Source: Thalassotalea sp. (GTDB lineage: Bacteria; Pseudomonadota; Gammaproteobacteria; Enterobacterales; Alteromonadaceae). From it: DNA of 33,813 nt. The notes below the pieces were generated by a model, which ran no database searches, was not told the origin of the DNA, and saw only the letters and a program-made list of their open reading frames with translations. Shown here one piece after another: positions 26,313 to 33,813 of the stretch (the first letter of the stretch is position 1; each line of letters opens with the position of its first letter). Position numbers and translations under genes: made by a program. The DNA lies in NCBI GenBank assembly GCA_022448425.1, contig JAKVCY010000077.1, forward strand, positions 1 through 33,813, read 5' to 3'.

Positions 26313-27482
26313 TTAATGGCCTCCAAGGGCTTGTTGGTATTTCTCTAATTTCTCTCGGTGTTTACGCTGCCAGAATTCAACTAACTCTCCTGAAAGTTCA
26401 ACTGCCTTTTGTTGGCTTTCAACGGCTTTTTCTGGTTGGTCTAACTTAGCGTAAGCGGCGGCCAATGCATCAAACGCAAAGGCTGACTCTGGATAAGTTT
26501 CAGTTGCCTTAGTGAGTACTGCGATAGCTTTATTTGGCTTTGACTCCAGTAATGATTTACCTAGCTTTTTAAGCGAAGGTTGTGCAGAAACGGTAAACCC
26601 GTACTTTTCATCAGACAGATATTGGTAGTGATTTAAAATGGCGTCTGCACCTTGCATCGAAATGGCTGAATCAGGGGCTAACGTCTCATGAACATTGTGA
26701 AAAATTTCTTCGATAGCATAAGCAGTCGATAGCACAGGTTGGCTCATGTAGTACGTGCCATCGAAGCGCTTGATGGTCAACTGTAAGTTCTCAGGAGCAA
26801 GTTCAGTGGCTAGATTAGATAGCTCCGCAAAGCTCTCTAATTGCGCTTATTCGTAACTGCTGTCACTCGTCGATAGCATTAAATAAGTGGGCTTCTTTGG
26901 TAGCTTTGCAAGTTGCGCTTTAACTTTTTCAAGTGGCTTTAGTGGATGATTAGCGAGCACAGGGCTCGCTAAAATATATGCGTTAAACAGCGATGGTTTA
27001 TCGAGCAAAATACCAAGGCCAGTTGTAGCATTACCGGTAAAACCGCTATAAATGCGGAACCCGTTTAATCGATATTTCTCAGATAATGAAGCGATTAACT
27101 CGTCTTCGAGGAAACTCAAGAACTGCTGGTTTTTCCCTTCGATGTAATCCATGTATAAGCGATGAAATGCTTCGTCATACCTAGCAGGAGCGACGACGAT
27201 AGTTTCCAACCAAGGCCATCCGCCATTGTGACTTGTCCAGTCATGCATGCCTGCCAATACGGGCTGCATTCTCGGGTGTACATTAAACATCAATACATAG
27301 GTTTTGTTAGGTTTTGACTGATAGCTAGCAGGTAATGTGACGTTAAATGGAATGTCTTTTTCATGAAATTTTGTATTCACCACCAGAGGTTCAATAGGGT
27401 TGAGTGATGTTATGTCGGTAGCTTTTACAGCGGAGCTAAGCATTGATAGCAAAGCGCAAAGTATTATCAGTAGTACCTTCAT
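26313..27482 (-). pseudogene. Esterase-like protein with C-terminal TPR-like repeats, interrupted by one stop codon
   Basis: The minus-strand frame from ATG 27482 (after AAGGAAGC) runs 211 codons to TAA at 26847-26849, then stays open in the same frame to 26313. Joined, it has a signal peptide (MKVLLIILCALLSMLSSAVKA) and an alpha/beta-hydrolase domain of the esterase D/IroE style (FNVTLPASYQSKPNKTYVLM, VAPARYDEAFHRL, then AYILASPVL). A TPR-like tail follows (KLDQPEKAVESQQKAVELSG, with ESAFAFDALAAAYAKL before it). The stop falls between SSYE and AQLESFAEL, where the family would have a sense residue. The usual nucleophile motif GxSxGG appears here as SGFTGNATTG, with Thr in the Ser position, so the ancestor may not have been a standard esterase. 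The two reading frames should not be annotated as separate genes. Confidence 0.8.
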
Positions 27483-27861
27483 TATGCTTCCTTGTTGTTA
27501 TTCTTGTTATTTTTTTGTAGTGCTCATACTCATATTCAAACTTGGTGCTTTATCACGTTCAGTTGTTAGGAGTTATGATTGTACGATTTTTATCGTAGTT
27601 TAATGTTGCAACACAAAAAATAAGGAAAAGGTACAAAAAATACCCAGCTAGAAAGGAGCTTAATCATTCCTATTTGTTTGCAATGTGACTTTTACAGGTC
27701 AAAGCCGCGCGGTTATCGGGAGAGAAAATAGGCATGGCGGGAAGGAATGCCACGCCTTTGGCAAAAACACTGTCTCTTAGTCGCGTGTGTTGCCGAAACT
27801 TAAAGTGAAGTAGATATTGAGTGGACGTCAAGCTGAACCTTCAGTGTTCATTTAACGCCGT
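27483..27861. other. 379-bp intergenic region, no gene seen; one hairpin
   Basis: No reading frame with protein-like text was found on either strand. Near 27731-27756 there is a GGCATGGC ... GCCACGCC inverted repeat with one mismatch (a G-U pair in the minus-strand transcript). It lies downstream of the EamA gene on the minus strand and might be a weak terminator. The rest is unremarkable AT-rich DNA. Confidence 0.5.
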
Positions 27862-28800
27862 TTATTGCGCGGCTTCTTTCAGCCCACAGGACTCATTAGC
27901 TACTCTCTTTTCTCCATTACTCTCTTGCTTTTGAGGCTCAGAAAGTAAGACAAAGTTCCCGAGCATAATGGCTACAAAGCCAACTACGGTGTAGCTATGC
28001 CATTCGAATCCTTCGAACATAGTAGAGATGGCCACCGCTACTGCTGGGAAAAGAATATTGGCGTATGAAGTTTTGTGTGGACCAATTTTTGTCATTAAAG
28101 ATAAATAACACCCAAATGCGATAACAGAACCAAAGATAGACAAAAACAGTAGCGAACTGACATACGGTAACGTCCAAGCGAAGGTAAAGCTTTTTCCTTG
28201 AACGAGTGCAACTACGGTCATGAAAATTGCACCATAAAGCATGCCCCATGCGTTAGACTGAACGACCGGCATGGTATTTTTTTGGTTGCGAATCGAAATC
28301 ATGTTGCCTGTAGATGCTGACATAGTACCGATAAGGCACAGGGCTAAACCATAAATTGTAGTGTCAGTTAGGCTTAAGCTGTTCACCTCTGGCCAGAATA
28401 AGATCACGATGCCGACAAGCCCCATTGCTCCGCCAATTAATACCTGCATAGAGATCGGTGTTTTGTACCAAATACGTGCGTTAATAATATTGAAAAACAA
28501 CAGCGTCGAGAACGCGATACATGCTAAGGCAGAGTTAATGTTTTGCTGTGCATGGTACAACATAAAGTAGTTGAAACCGAACAGGCTCATGCCAAAGCAC
28601 GCCAGCCAAATATGCTGAGAGCGGCTCATGTTCAAAGGCAGTTTACGAAACCAACAATAGACAAATAATACAATCGCCGCGAGGCCAAATCGGTACGCAA
28701 TAGATGCTTCTGGTGCAACATCACCAAGCTGAAAATTAATTGCAATCCAAGTGCTGCCCCAAATTAACACGGTAATTAGGTATAAAGCGGTATTATTCAT
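27862..28800 (-). CDS. EamA/DMT-family permease
   Basis: A 312-residue inner-membrane protein of the drug/metabolite transporter superfamily with about ten hydrophobic helices in two EamA halves. The start MNNTALYLITVLIWGSTWIAINFQLG and PEASIAYRFGLAAIVLFVYCW are typical, as is the second-half ILFPAVAVAISTMFEGFEW-TVVGFVAIMLGNFVLL. It probably exports small metabolites. The ribosome-binding site is AGGAA. It is divergent from a MocR-type regulator across 120 bases, a common arrangement in which the regulator controls the transporter. The substrate is not readable from the sequence. Confidence 0.9.
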   Translation of the reverse strand: MNNTALYLITVLIWGSTWIAINFQLGDVAPEASIAYRFGLAAIVLFVYCWFRKLPLNMSRSQHIWLACFGMSLFGFNYFMLYHAQQNINSALACIAFSTLLFFNIINARIWYKTPISMQVLIGGAMGLVGIVILFWPEVNSLSLTDTTIYGLALCLIGTMSASTGNMISIRNQKNTMPVVQSNAWGMLYGAIFMTVVALVQGKSFTFAWTLPYVSSLLFLSIFGSVIAFGCYLSLMTKIGPHKTSYANILFPAVAVAISTMFEGFEWHSYTVVGFVAIMLGNFVLLSEPQKQESNGEKRVANESCGLKEAAQ

Positions 28801-28885
28801 TTGCTGTTCCTAAATTCATTGCTTTGAGCATAGTCGAAAAAACGATAACGAATGGACAGTTTACGCTGACTTTGTTTTAATAACA

Positions 28886-28916
28886 TATACAAATAAATGA
28901 AAATGTAACCTATACA
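28886..28916. promoter_or_regulatory. Repeated TATACA elements before the MocR-type gene
   Basis: TATACA occurs at 28886-28891 and 28911-28916, 25 bases apart. The second is four bases before the ATG at 28921 and could be a -10 hexamer, which would put the transcript start at or very near the start codon. No ribosome-binding site is visible in the intervening bases. MocR-type regulators often bind spaced direct repeats, so the pair could also be an operator. Confidence 0.4.
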
Positions 28917-28920
28917 GTTT

Positions 28921-30375
28921 ATGAAGCTCCTTAGTCGCGAATCAGGTGATTTTCTCTATCAACAGATTATTGATTTTATAGACGCTCAGCAGGCGCAAGG
29001 CTTATTGCGAGCGGGTGATAAGTTGCCCAGCCTTCGAAAACTGAGCAAGCAATTAGAGATTAGTGTGCCAACTGTTAAGCAAGCATATCTTGAGCTAGAA
29101 CGCCAAGGGCGCGTTTCGGCAAGGCCGCAGTCAGGCTATTATTTGCAGCCTTCGTTGGTGAATAACCTACAACCTCGACCGAATAAGTGGGCGGGTAGTC
29201 AGCCGGTTGAAGTAAATTGTCGGAGTTTGATTGAGCAAGTTCATGATGCGCTTCATTTACCGGATACGGTAGCGCTGGGAATTTCTAATCCTGTTAATAC
29301 CAATCCGCCTGACAAAGCACTGGCGCGCTTGATGCGTTCAGTCATTAGTAAAGTCGCAGAAAAAGCGGTGAGCTATGGCCCTGTGATGGGTGATCCTAAA
29401 CTTCGAATGCAGCTGGCTTACCGTTATCAAGAACAGGGCATTGTTTGTGATTATAACGACATGGTGATCACCAATGGCGCGCAAGAAGCGCTGTCTATCG
29501 CATTACGATGTGTGGCAGAGCGAGGAGATGTCATTGCGATTGAGTCACCGTGCTTTTTTGGTGAAATAGAGCTTATCGAAAGTCTAGGTATGCGTGCATT
29601 GGAAGTGTATACCTGTACAGAAGAAGGCGTTGGAATAGCAGCTCTCGCGGAAACATTGGAGCAACATAATGTAAAAGCGTGTTTATTTTCATCAGCAATT
29701 AACAATCCTCTTGGATCATTGATGCCAAATGAACAACGGCAAGCTCTGGTCGCATTGTTAGAACGCTACGATGTGCCATTGATTGAAGATGATGTGTATG
29801 GCGACTTGTATTTTCATGGCCAGCGTCCAAAACCTGCACAGCTATACTCCGAGAAAGGACTAGTATTAACCTGTTCGTCTTTTTCGAAAACCGCAGCGCC
29901 GGGGTATCGCATTGGCTGGCTGCTTCCTGGTAAATTTGAAGAGAAAGCCAAGCGTATTAAACGTGCTCAGTCTTGTTCAACGCCGATGCTGCAGCAGTGG
30001 ACATTAACCGAATATCTGATGAGCGGCGAGTACGATCGCCACGTCAGTGCATTGCGCAAAAAGCTTGTTTACAACTGTGAGCGTATGCGTGCCTTAGTTG
30101 CAGAACATTTTCCTGACGATGTTTGCATCTCTAAGCCACAGGGTGGAAGCGTGCTTTGGGTTAGGTGTCTGAAACACGTAGATACCAGCGACTTTTTTAA
30201 CGAGGCTATTGCTAAAGGCGTGAGCTTCGCGCCGGGCAGCGTGTTTTCTCCTAGTGGGAAATACCAAAACTATATGCGTATCAGTTTTGGTGTGCAGTGG
30301 GATGGACAGGTGGAACAAGCTGTTAAAACGTTGGGACAACTCGTAGAACAATATCACCGGAAGAATGAATCTTAA
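28921..30375 (+). CDS. MocR-type regulator (GntR HTH fused to class I aminotransferase)
   Basis: A 484-residue fusion. The GntR winged-helix domain occupies about 10-78 (FLYQQIIDFIDAQQAQGLLR, then GDKLPSLRKLSKQLEISVPT and the wing ending GYYLQPS). A fold-type I aminotransferase domain follows from about residue 115. It contains YGPVMGDPKLRMQLAYRYQE, VITNGAQEALSIALRC, PLIEDDVYGDLYF, and CSSFSKTAAPGYRIGWL, with the PLP lysine at 323. MocR proteins sense an amine or vitamin B6-like ligand and usually regulate neighbouring transporter or aminotransferase genes. Here the EamA exporter is divergent and a Bcr/CflA exporter follows immediately. The start has no ribosome-binding site and may be leaderless; the HTH begins too early for a later start. 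Confidence 0.93.
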   Translation: MKLLSRESGDFLYQQIIDFIDAQQAQGLLRAGDKLPSLRKLSKQLEISVPTVKQAYLELERQGRVSARPQSGYYLQPSLVNNLQPRPNKWAGSQPVEVNCRSLIEQVHDALHLPDTVALGISNPVNTNPPDKALARLMRSVISKVAEKAVSYGPVMGDPKLRMQLAYRYQEQGIVCDYNDMVITNGAQEALSIALRCVAERGDVIAIESPCFFGEIELIESLGMRALEVYTCTEEGVGIAALAETLEQHNVKACLFSSAINNPLGSLMPNEQRQALVALLERYDVPLIEDDVYGDLYFHGQRPKPAQLYSEKGLVLTCSSFSKTAAPGYRIGWLLPGKFEEKAKRIKRAQSCSTPMLQQWTLTEYLMSGEYDRHVSALRKKLVYNCERMRALVAEHFPDDVCISKPQGGSVLWVRCLKHVDTSDFFNEAIAKGVSFAPGSVFSPSGKYQNYMRISFGVQWDGQVEQAVKTLGQLVEQYHRKNES

Positions 30376-31620
30376 ATGACACAATCTCAAGCGCCAGTAT
30401 CGCTTAAGTTACTACTACCATTACTTGCATCAATTATGGCAGTATCGCCATTTGCGATTGATCTCTACTTGCCTGCAATGCCGGAGATTGCCCAGTATCT
30501 CAGCACTGAAATGCCTGCTGTCCAAAACTCGTTAAGTATTTACCTAGTGGGCTATGCCGTTGGTTTGTTGATGTTTGGCCCGTTGGCTGACAAATATCCG
30601 CGCCGGTATCTAGTGCTTTTCGGGCTCATTGGCTTTTGTATTTTCACACTAGCTTTGTTACTCGCGCAGAATATTGAACAGTTTATCACAATTCGTTTTC
30701 TGCAAGCCATGGTGAGCAGTGCTGCCACAGTTGTCGTGTTTGGAACGATTAGGGAATATTATGGGAAAAACACTGCTAAAGGGCTTTCTTATGTCAGTAT
30801 GATCATGATGCTCGCACCGATGATAGCACCTAGTATCGGTAGCTTCTTTCTGTTCATTCATAGCTGGCAGGCAATTTTCGTGGCACTTACTGTCTATGCC
30901 TTAATTGTATTAATACTCGTCGCCTTCTATTTACCTAATGCCAATGCGAAAGGCAAGCTTGAACAGCAAGGGGATCAGGGTTCAGTAGTGAGTGAGAGTG
31001 CTAAGCCGCCGACATTTCTAAAGCGATATAAAATTGTGCTGTCCCATACTGGGGCGAGAATGGATCTTATTAGTTCTATGATGGTATCTCTGGCCTTTTT
31101 TGCCTATATCACCGCGGTTCCTTTTATCTATATGACGGTATTTGGTGTCAACGAATACTGGTTCAGTATTTTATTTGCGTTAACAGTGATGGCGCTAATG
31201 ATTGCTCATTTTACCAACTCTCGGATGGTGGTGAGGAAAGGTTCCCGTCAGATGCAACGTTATGGCCTAACAGTCGCCGTTATCTCAAGTGTGGGCTTAG
31301 TTACTGTGAATCTGATGTCACTTCCATTGGCGTTTACCATTACCTTTGTTCTGCCACTTATGGGGAGCATTTCGATGATCGCTGTGAATACCGATGCCAT
31401 GGTGTTACAAGAGTTCGCAGAGCAATCTGGCACGGCGACCGCCGTTATTGGCGTATTAAGATTTGGTATTGGCGGCTTAGCAGGCCCTATTTTAGCGATA
31501 TTTTACGATGGTACAGCCATACCGTTTAGCCTATTGATGGCATCGTCAATTATGGTTGTGTTAGTGTGTCAATTAATACGATATAACACTCAGGAACGAG
31601 TGCTCAATAAGGAATTGTGA
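30376..31620 (+). CDS. Bcr/CflA-type MFS efflux transporter
   Basis: A 414-residue 12-helix major facilitator exporter. The start MTQSQAPVSLKLLLPLLASI then MAVSPFAIDLYLPAMPEIAQ is the signature of the Bcr/CflA drug-resistance family. It is followed by NSLSIYLVGYAVGLLMFGPLADKYPRR (motif A-like between helices 2 and 3). RFLQAMVSSAATVVVFGTIREYY and APMIAPSIGSFFL are further hallmarks. The start codon follows the MocR stop directly (TAAATG), and its stop overlaps the elbB start (TGATG), so all three are probably one translationally coupled transcript. The substrate is unknown, and control by the upstream MocR regulator is inference. Confidence 0.93.
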   Translation: MTQSQAPVSLKLLLPLLASIMAVSPFAIDLYLPAMPEIAQYLSTEMPAVQNSLSIYLVGYAVGLLMFGPLADKYPRRYLVLFGLIGFCIFTLALLLAQNIEQFITIRFLQAMVSSAATVVVFGTIREYYGKNTAKGLSYVSMIMMLAPMIAPSIGSFFLFIHSWQAIFVALTVYALIVLILVAFYLPNANAKGKLEQQGDQGSVVSESAKPPTFLKRYKIVLSHTGARMDLISSMMVSLAFFAYITAVPFIYMTVFGVNEYWFSILFALTVMALMIAHFTNSRMVVRKGSRQMQRYGLTVAVISSVGLVTVNLMSLPLAFTITFVLPLMGSISMIAVNTDAMVLQEFAEQSGTATAVIGVLRFGIGGLAGPILAIFYDGTAIPFSLLMASSIMVVLVCQLIRYNTQERVLNKEL

Positions 31621-32273
31621 TGAAAAAAGTAGCGATTATTTTAAGTGGCAGTGGTGTATTTGATGGCAGTGAAATCCATGAAGCGGTACTGACTTTACTT
31701 GCTGTTTCTCAACAGGGGGCACGCTATCAGTGCTTCGCACCTAATGTAAATCAGATGCACGTTGTTAACCACTTAACGGGCGAAGTAGCTGAAACGGAGA
31801 CTCGTAATGTATTGGTTGAGGCAGCGCGTATTGCTCGTGGTGAAATTGCTGATGTTACGGTATTGAATCACGAAGATTTTGATGCGTTGATATTACCTGG
31901 CGGCTTTGGCGCGGCTAAGAATTTGTGTGACTTTGCAGTTAAAGGCGGTGAAGCGGCAATGAATTCGGATGTGCTTGCCGCGTGTCAGCAGTTTGCAAAA
32001 GCTTCTAAGCCAGCAGGTTATATGTGCATTGCACCTGCGATGATTCCGTTGGTTTATGGTCAAGGTGCTTTAGCAACAATTGGTACAGATGCTGATACCG
32101 CCGCTGGTGTTGTTGCACTGGGTGCAGAACATGTTGACTGTGCGGTTGACGAGATAGTTGTTGATGAGCGCAACAAAGTAGTAAGCACACCAGCATACAT
32201 GCTAGCAGAGAATATTTCACAAGCTGCTGAAGGTATCAGCAAACTCGTATCTAAAGTGTTATCAATGAGTTAG
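31620..32273 (+). CDS. elbB: Isoprenoid-biosynthesis-associated glyoxalase-like protein ElbB
   Basis: A 217-residue DJ-1/PfpI-superfamily protein, the same length as E. coli ElbB. Motifs include KKVAIILSGSGVFDGSEIHE, CFAPNVNQMHVVNHLTG, FDALILPGGFGAAKNLCDFA, the conserved cysteine in GYMCIAPAMIPLV, and DEIVVDERNKVVSTPAYM. ElbB has weak glyoxalase activity and has been linked to isoprenoid pathways. ATG 31620 overlaps the transporter stop by one base (TGATG) and is preceded by AAGGAATT. The GTG three bases upstream is the less likely start. It is intact and ends before a broken DUF748 gene. Confidence 0.93.
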   Translation: MKKVAIILSGSGVFDGSEIHEAVLTLLAVSQQGARYQCFAPNVNQMHVVNHLTGEVAETETRNVLVEAARIARGEIADVTVLNHEDFDALILPGGFGAAKNLCDFAVKGGEAAMNSDVLAACQQFAKASKPAGYMCIAPAMIPLVYGQGALATIGTDADTAAGVVALGAEHVDCAVDEIVVDERNKVVSTPAYMLAENISQAAEGISKLVSKVLSMS

Positions 32274-32326
32274 CCTGTAGACCTCGAACGAAAAAATCAA
32301 CGAAGCAAAACTGAGAGGGAATTAGG

Positions 32327-33691
32327 GTGTGGAAGAAAGTTTTACTTGGAGTTAGCGTTTATACTTTTTCTCTTGGTTTGTTTCATTTCTGTCGGCGCTA
32401 CAGGGGGAGTAAACTATTTTGCTAACAGGTACCTTGTTGACTATACCTCGATAACCGTAGCGACTCAATCAACTTCTCCTGAGCTTGAAGTTGAACCTGA
32501 ACTTGAACTCGAACTTGACCCCGAACCTGAACCAGCTGAAGTGCTCTCTAACGAAATTCCCTTGAGTTTAGTGTTCAACACAGGTGAATTTCATCTCAAT
32601 CCATTTAACTTGACGATTACTTTGACTGACTCGGCACTGAGCTTTCAGGGGGAAGTTATTGCCTCAATTAGCGAACTTGTGCTCGATATTGATGGTTTCG
32701 CACTATTTAGCCGAGAACTCTCAGTAGAACAGAACGATTCGCACTGACGGACATCACTTTATCTCAAGTAGATAAATTGAAATCTATTGAACAAGCTGAA
32801 GGCAATAAAGTTGAAGCTTTGGCGACACTTAGAACCTTGATTGCTGCAAACGGAAAATATGACAAAAATTCCGAAATTAACAAACTGGACATCCAATCTC
32901 TAACGTTGGATTCAGAGGCTATGGATTTGTATAGCAGTGCCGATTATGGCATTGAAAATATTGTAGAGCTGGGCGGTGCGAATAGTGAAAGCTCAAGTGA
33001 AGAGCGTCAGGAAGGACATGTGTCAGAATTAAAAGGCGCTAACGATGTTGAGCTAAGTGATACACAACCATTTGATTTTGAGCTAAGTGAAATTAATGTC
33101 ATCGGTGAGCCTGTCATCGTTTATTTTGATACTGCGCCGAGCCAGCCCGTGATTCATTACATTAAAATCGCACAAGGGCAGCTAACGGGGATTAGCTCGG
33201 CTGATGAGTTAGCTAATTTAAATGTGGCGTTAGCATCGGGTAGCCGAGGTAAAATTGGCTTAGAAGGGCAGTTTTTAACCAAAGCACCAAAACAAAAATT
33301 GTCGTTAGGGGTCAAAATGGAAAGTATAGACCTGACACCTTATTCACCTTATGTGAGAGACAGCATCAACTACGATATCAAACAGGGATTATTATTCACT
33401 GATATTGATATGAAAGTGACTAATGATATGGTTGATGGGATCGTAAAAACCAATATTAAGGCAATTGATATTGAGCGACCTAAACTAGATAAAAATGAAA
33501 AGGATAAGGCTAGCGGTGGTAACTAATCGTCTGCTGGTAGCGGGTTGATTTCATTAGATCTTGCATTAAATCAATTGACTGATAGACAAGGTAATTTGTC
33601 TGTCGACATTCCGTTGAAAGGTTCAATTCACGATCCAAGCTTTGGTATTGATGGCTTCATTTCTATTTTAACTAACCCCAATCCCGTTTAA
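32327..33691 (+). pseudogene. DUF748 (AsmA-like) protein gene with two frame changes, a stop and IS truncation
   Basis: GTG 32327 (after GAGGGA) begins a DUF748-style start: VWKKVLLGVSVY in one frame, continuing as LFLLVCFISVGATGGVNYFA and NRYLVDY in the next. Near 32730 the reading frame returns to the first (SVEQ then RFALTDITLSQVDKLKSIEQ). It stays open through QPFDFELSEINVIGEPVIVY, SYS-like IDLTPYSPYVRDSINYDIKQ and GLLFTDIDMKV, to TAA at 33524-33526. The same frame resumes (SSAGSGLISLDLALNQLTDR, LSVDIPLKGSIHDPSFGIDG) to TAA at 33689-33691, where the family's C-terminus is missing and an IS982 element begins. A Glu-rich stretch (VEPELELELDPEPEPAEV) lies at about 32487-32540. Envelope lipid-transport-type function is expected for intact members, but this copy is dead unless reads correct all lesions. 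Confidence 0.85.
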
Positions 33692-33704
33692 GAAATTGAA
33701 CTAA

Positions 33705-33766
33705 ATGCCTGTTCCTAGATCTGATCTTTCGACCAAGAACGATTCAATCTAACAAGGAACAGGCAT
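33705..33766 (+). mobile_element. Left end of an IS982-family element with hairpin over the transposase start
   Basis: ATGCCTGTTCCT (33705-33716) and AGGAACAGGCAT (33755-33766) form a perfect 12-bp inverted repeat. The right arm contains the ribosome-binding site (AAGGAA) and the first two bases of the transposase ATG. The element presumably starts near 33692-33705, directly after the truncated DUF748 gene, and continues past the window. The outer boundary and target duplication cannot be fixed because the right end is missing. Confidence 0.65.
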
Positions 33767-33813
33767 GAAGAATCTAGTTGAATTATTTTGTGATGTCGAT
33801 GACTTTTGCAAAG
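33765..33813 (+). CDS. IS982-family transposase, N-terminus (cut by window end)
   Basis: The sixteen visible codons from ATG 33765 read MKNLVELFCDVDDFCK. The LFCDVDDFCK block is the characteristic N-terminus of IS982-family transposases. The rest of the gene lies beyond the window. The ribosome-binding site AAGGAA is 7 bases upstream and lies in an inverted-repeat arm. Confidence 0.85.
   Translation, partial: MKNLVELFCDVDDFCK

Noticed and set aside
26313-26780. The downstream half of the esterase/TPR gene as an independent small gene
   Set aside because: Its frame is in register with the upstream half, separated only by one TAA, and its internal ATG has no suitable ribosome-binding site. 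One broken gene is the simpler explanation.
27600-27860. Possible gene remnant between the esterase-like and EamA genes
   Set aside because: Frames on both strands contain stops and show no family-like text.
17733-33526. TAA read as glutamine (recoding), suggested by several in-frame TAA codons with protein text on both sides
   Set aside because: Intact genes in the window end in TAA (for example cobQ, cobO, fbp), and only accessory genes carry internal TAA. One gene has TGA and others have frameshifts. Ordinary mutation or sequence error explains all of it.
32777-33526. Second half of the DUF748 locus as a separate gene
   Set aside because: Protein-like text begins before 32777 and joins the upstream frame with one indel, and the family normally spans both parts.
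1-33813. CRISPR arrays, tRNA or rRNA genes, prophage genes
   Set aside because: No regularly spaced repeats, no tRNA-like cloverleaf with T-loop sequence and no structural phage genes were noticed on either strand by eye.

Overview
The window is chromosomal DNA from a moderately AT-rich, Gram-negative gammaproteobacterium. It probably belongs to the Alteromonadales (Colwellia/Thalassotalea/Shewanella-like). The evidence is TonB-dependent receptors, signal-peptide and lipoprotein exports, a short-Q-loop cytochrome bd oxidase, an Mn-dependent pyrophosphatase, class 1 FBPase and many secreted peptidase/esterase-type proteins. The taxon is inferred from gene content and protein style, not from a marker gene.

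Layout. (1) 1-1030: the end of an IS1182-type transposase next to a fragment of a TonB-dependent receptor. (2) 1072-4020, minus: an enoyl-CoA isomerase-like crotonase and DNA topoisomerase III. (3) 4141-5773: a broken solute-binding-protein fragment and an unrecognised membrane protein. (4) 5906-13386: a vitamin B12 locus. Riboswitch 1 leads btuD-btuC-cobQ-cobO-btuF, and riboswitch 2 leads btuB, closed by a strong terminator. Together these give outer-membrane uptake, periplasmic capture, inner-membrane ABC import, adenosylation and corrin amidation. No lower-ligand assembly genes are in the window, so the locus looks built for uptake and salvage of B12 and its precursors. (5) 13414-17401, minus: a frameshifted small exported protein, then a GbsR/MarR-type regulator followed by cydA-cydB of the cyanide-insensitive (Cio) type, with a near-perfect operator candidate at the regulator's start. 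(6) 17586-19161: a BLUF photoreceptor gene interrupted by a stop at the photoactive glutamine, and a lipoprotein. (7) 19243-23448, minus: ppaC, an S9 peptidase and fbp, each with its own terminator. (8) 23678-27482: a large secreted zinc metalloprotease, and a nonsense-interrupted esterase-like/TPR gene. (9) 27862-32273: an EamA exporter divergent from a tightly packed MocR-type regulator / Bcr-CflA exporter / elbB cluster. (10) 32327-33813: a multiply broken DUF748 gene cut short by an IS982-family element that runs off the window.

The most striking feature is the density of disrupted genes. Six loci (TonB receptor fragment, solute-binding protein, lumazine-binding-like protein, BLUF, esterase/TPR, DUF748) are clearly damaged, several by a single in-frame TAA or a one-base slip, while the housekeeping genes are intact. 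This suggests recent erosion of accessory functions, or sequencing errors, and raw reads would separate the two. I did not find a convincing undescribed multi-gene system. The best leads are the BLUF gene stopped exactly at its key glutamine, the regulatory palindromes at the Cio operon and B12 operon, and a possibly leaderless MocR regulator.
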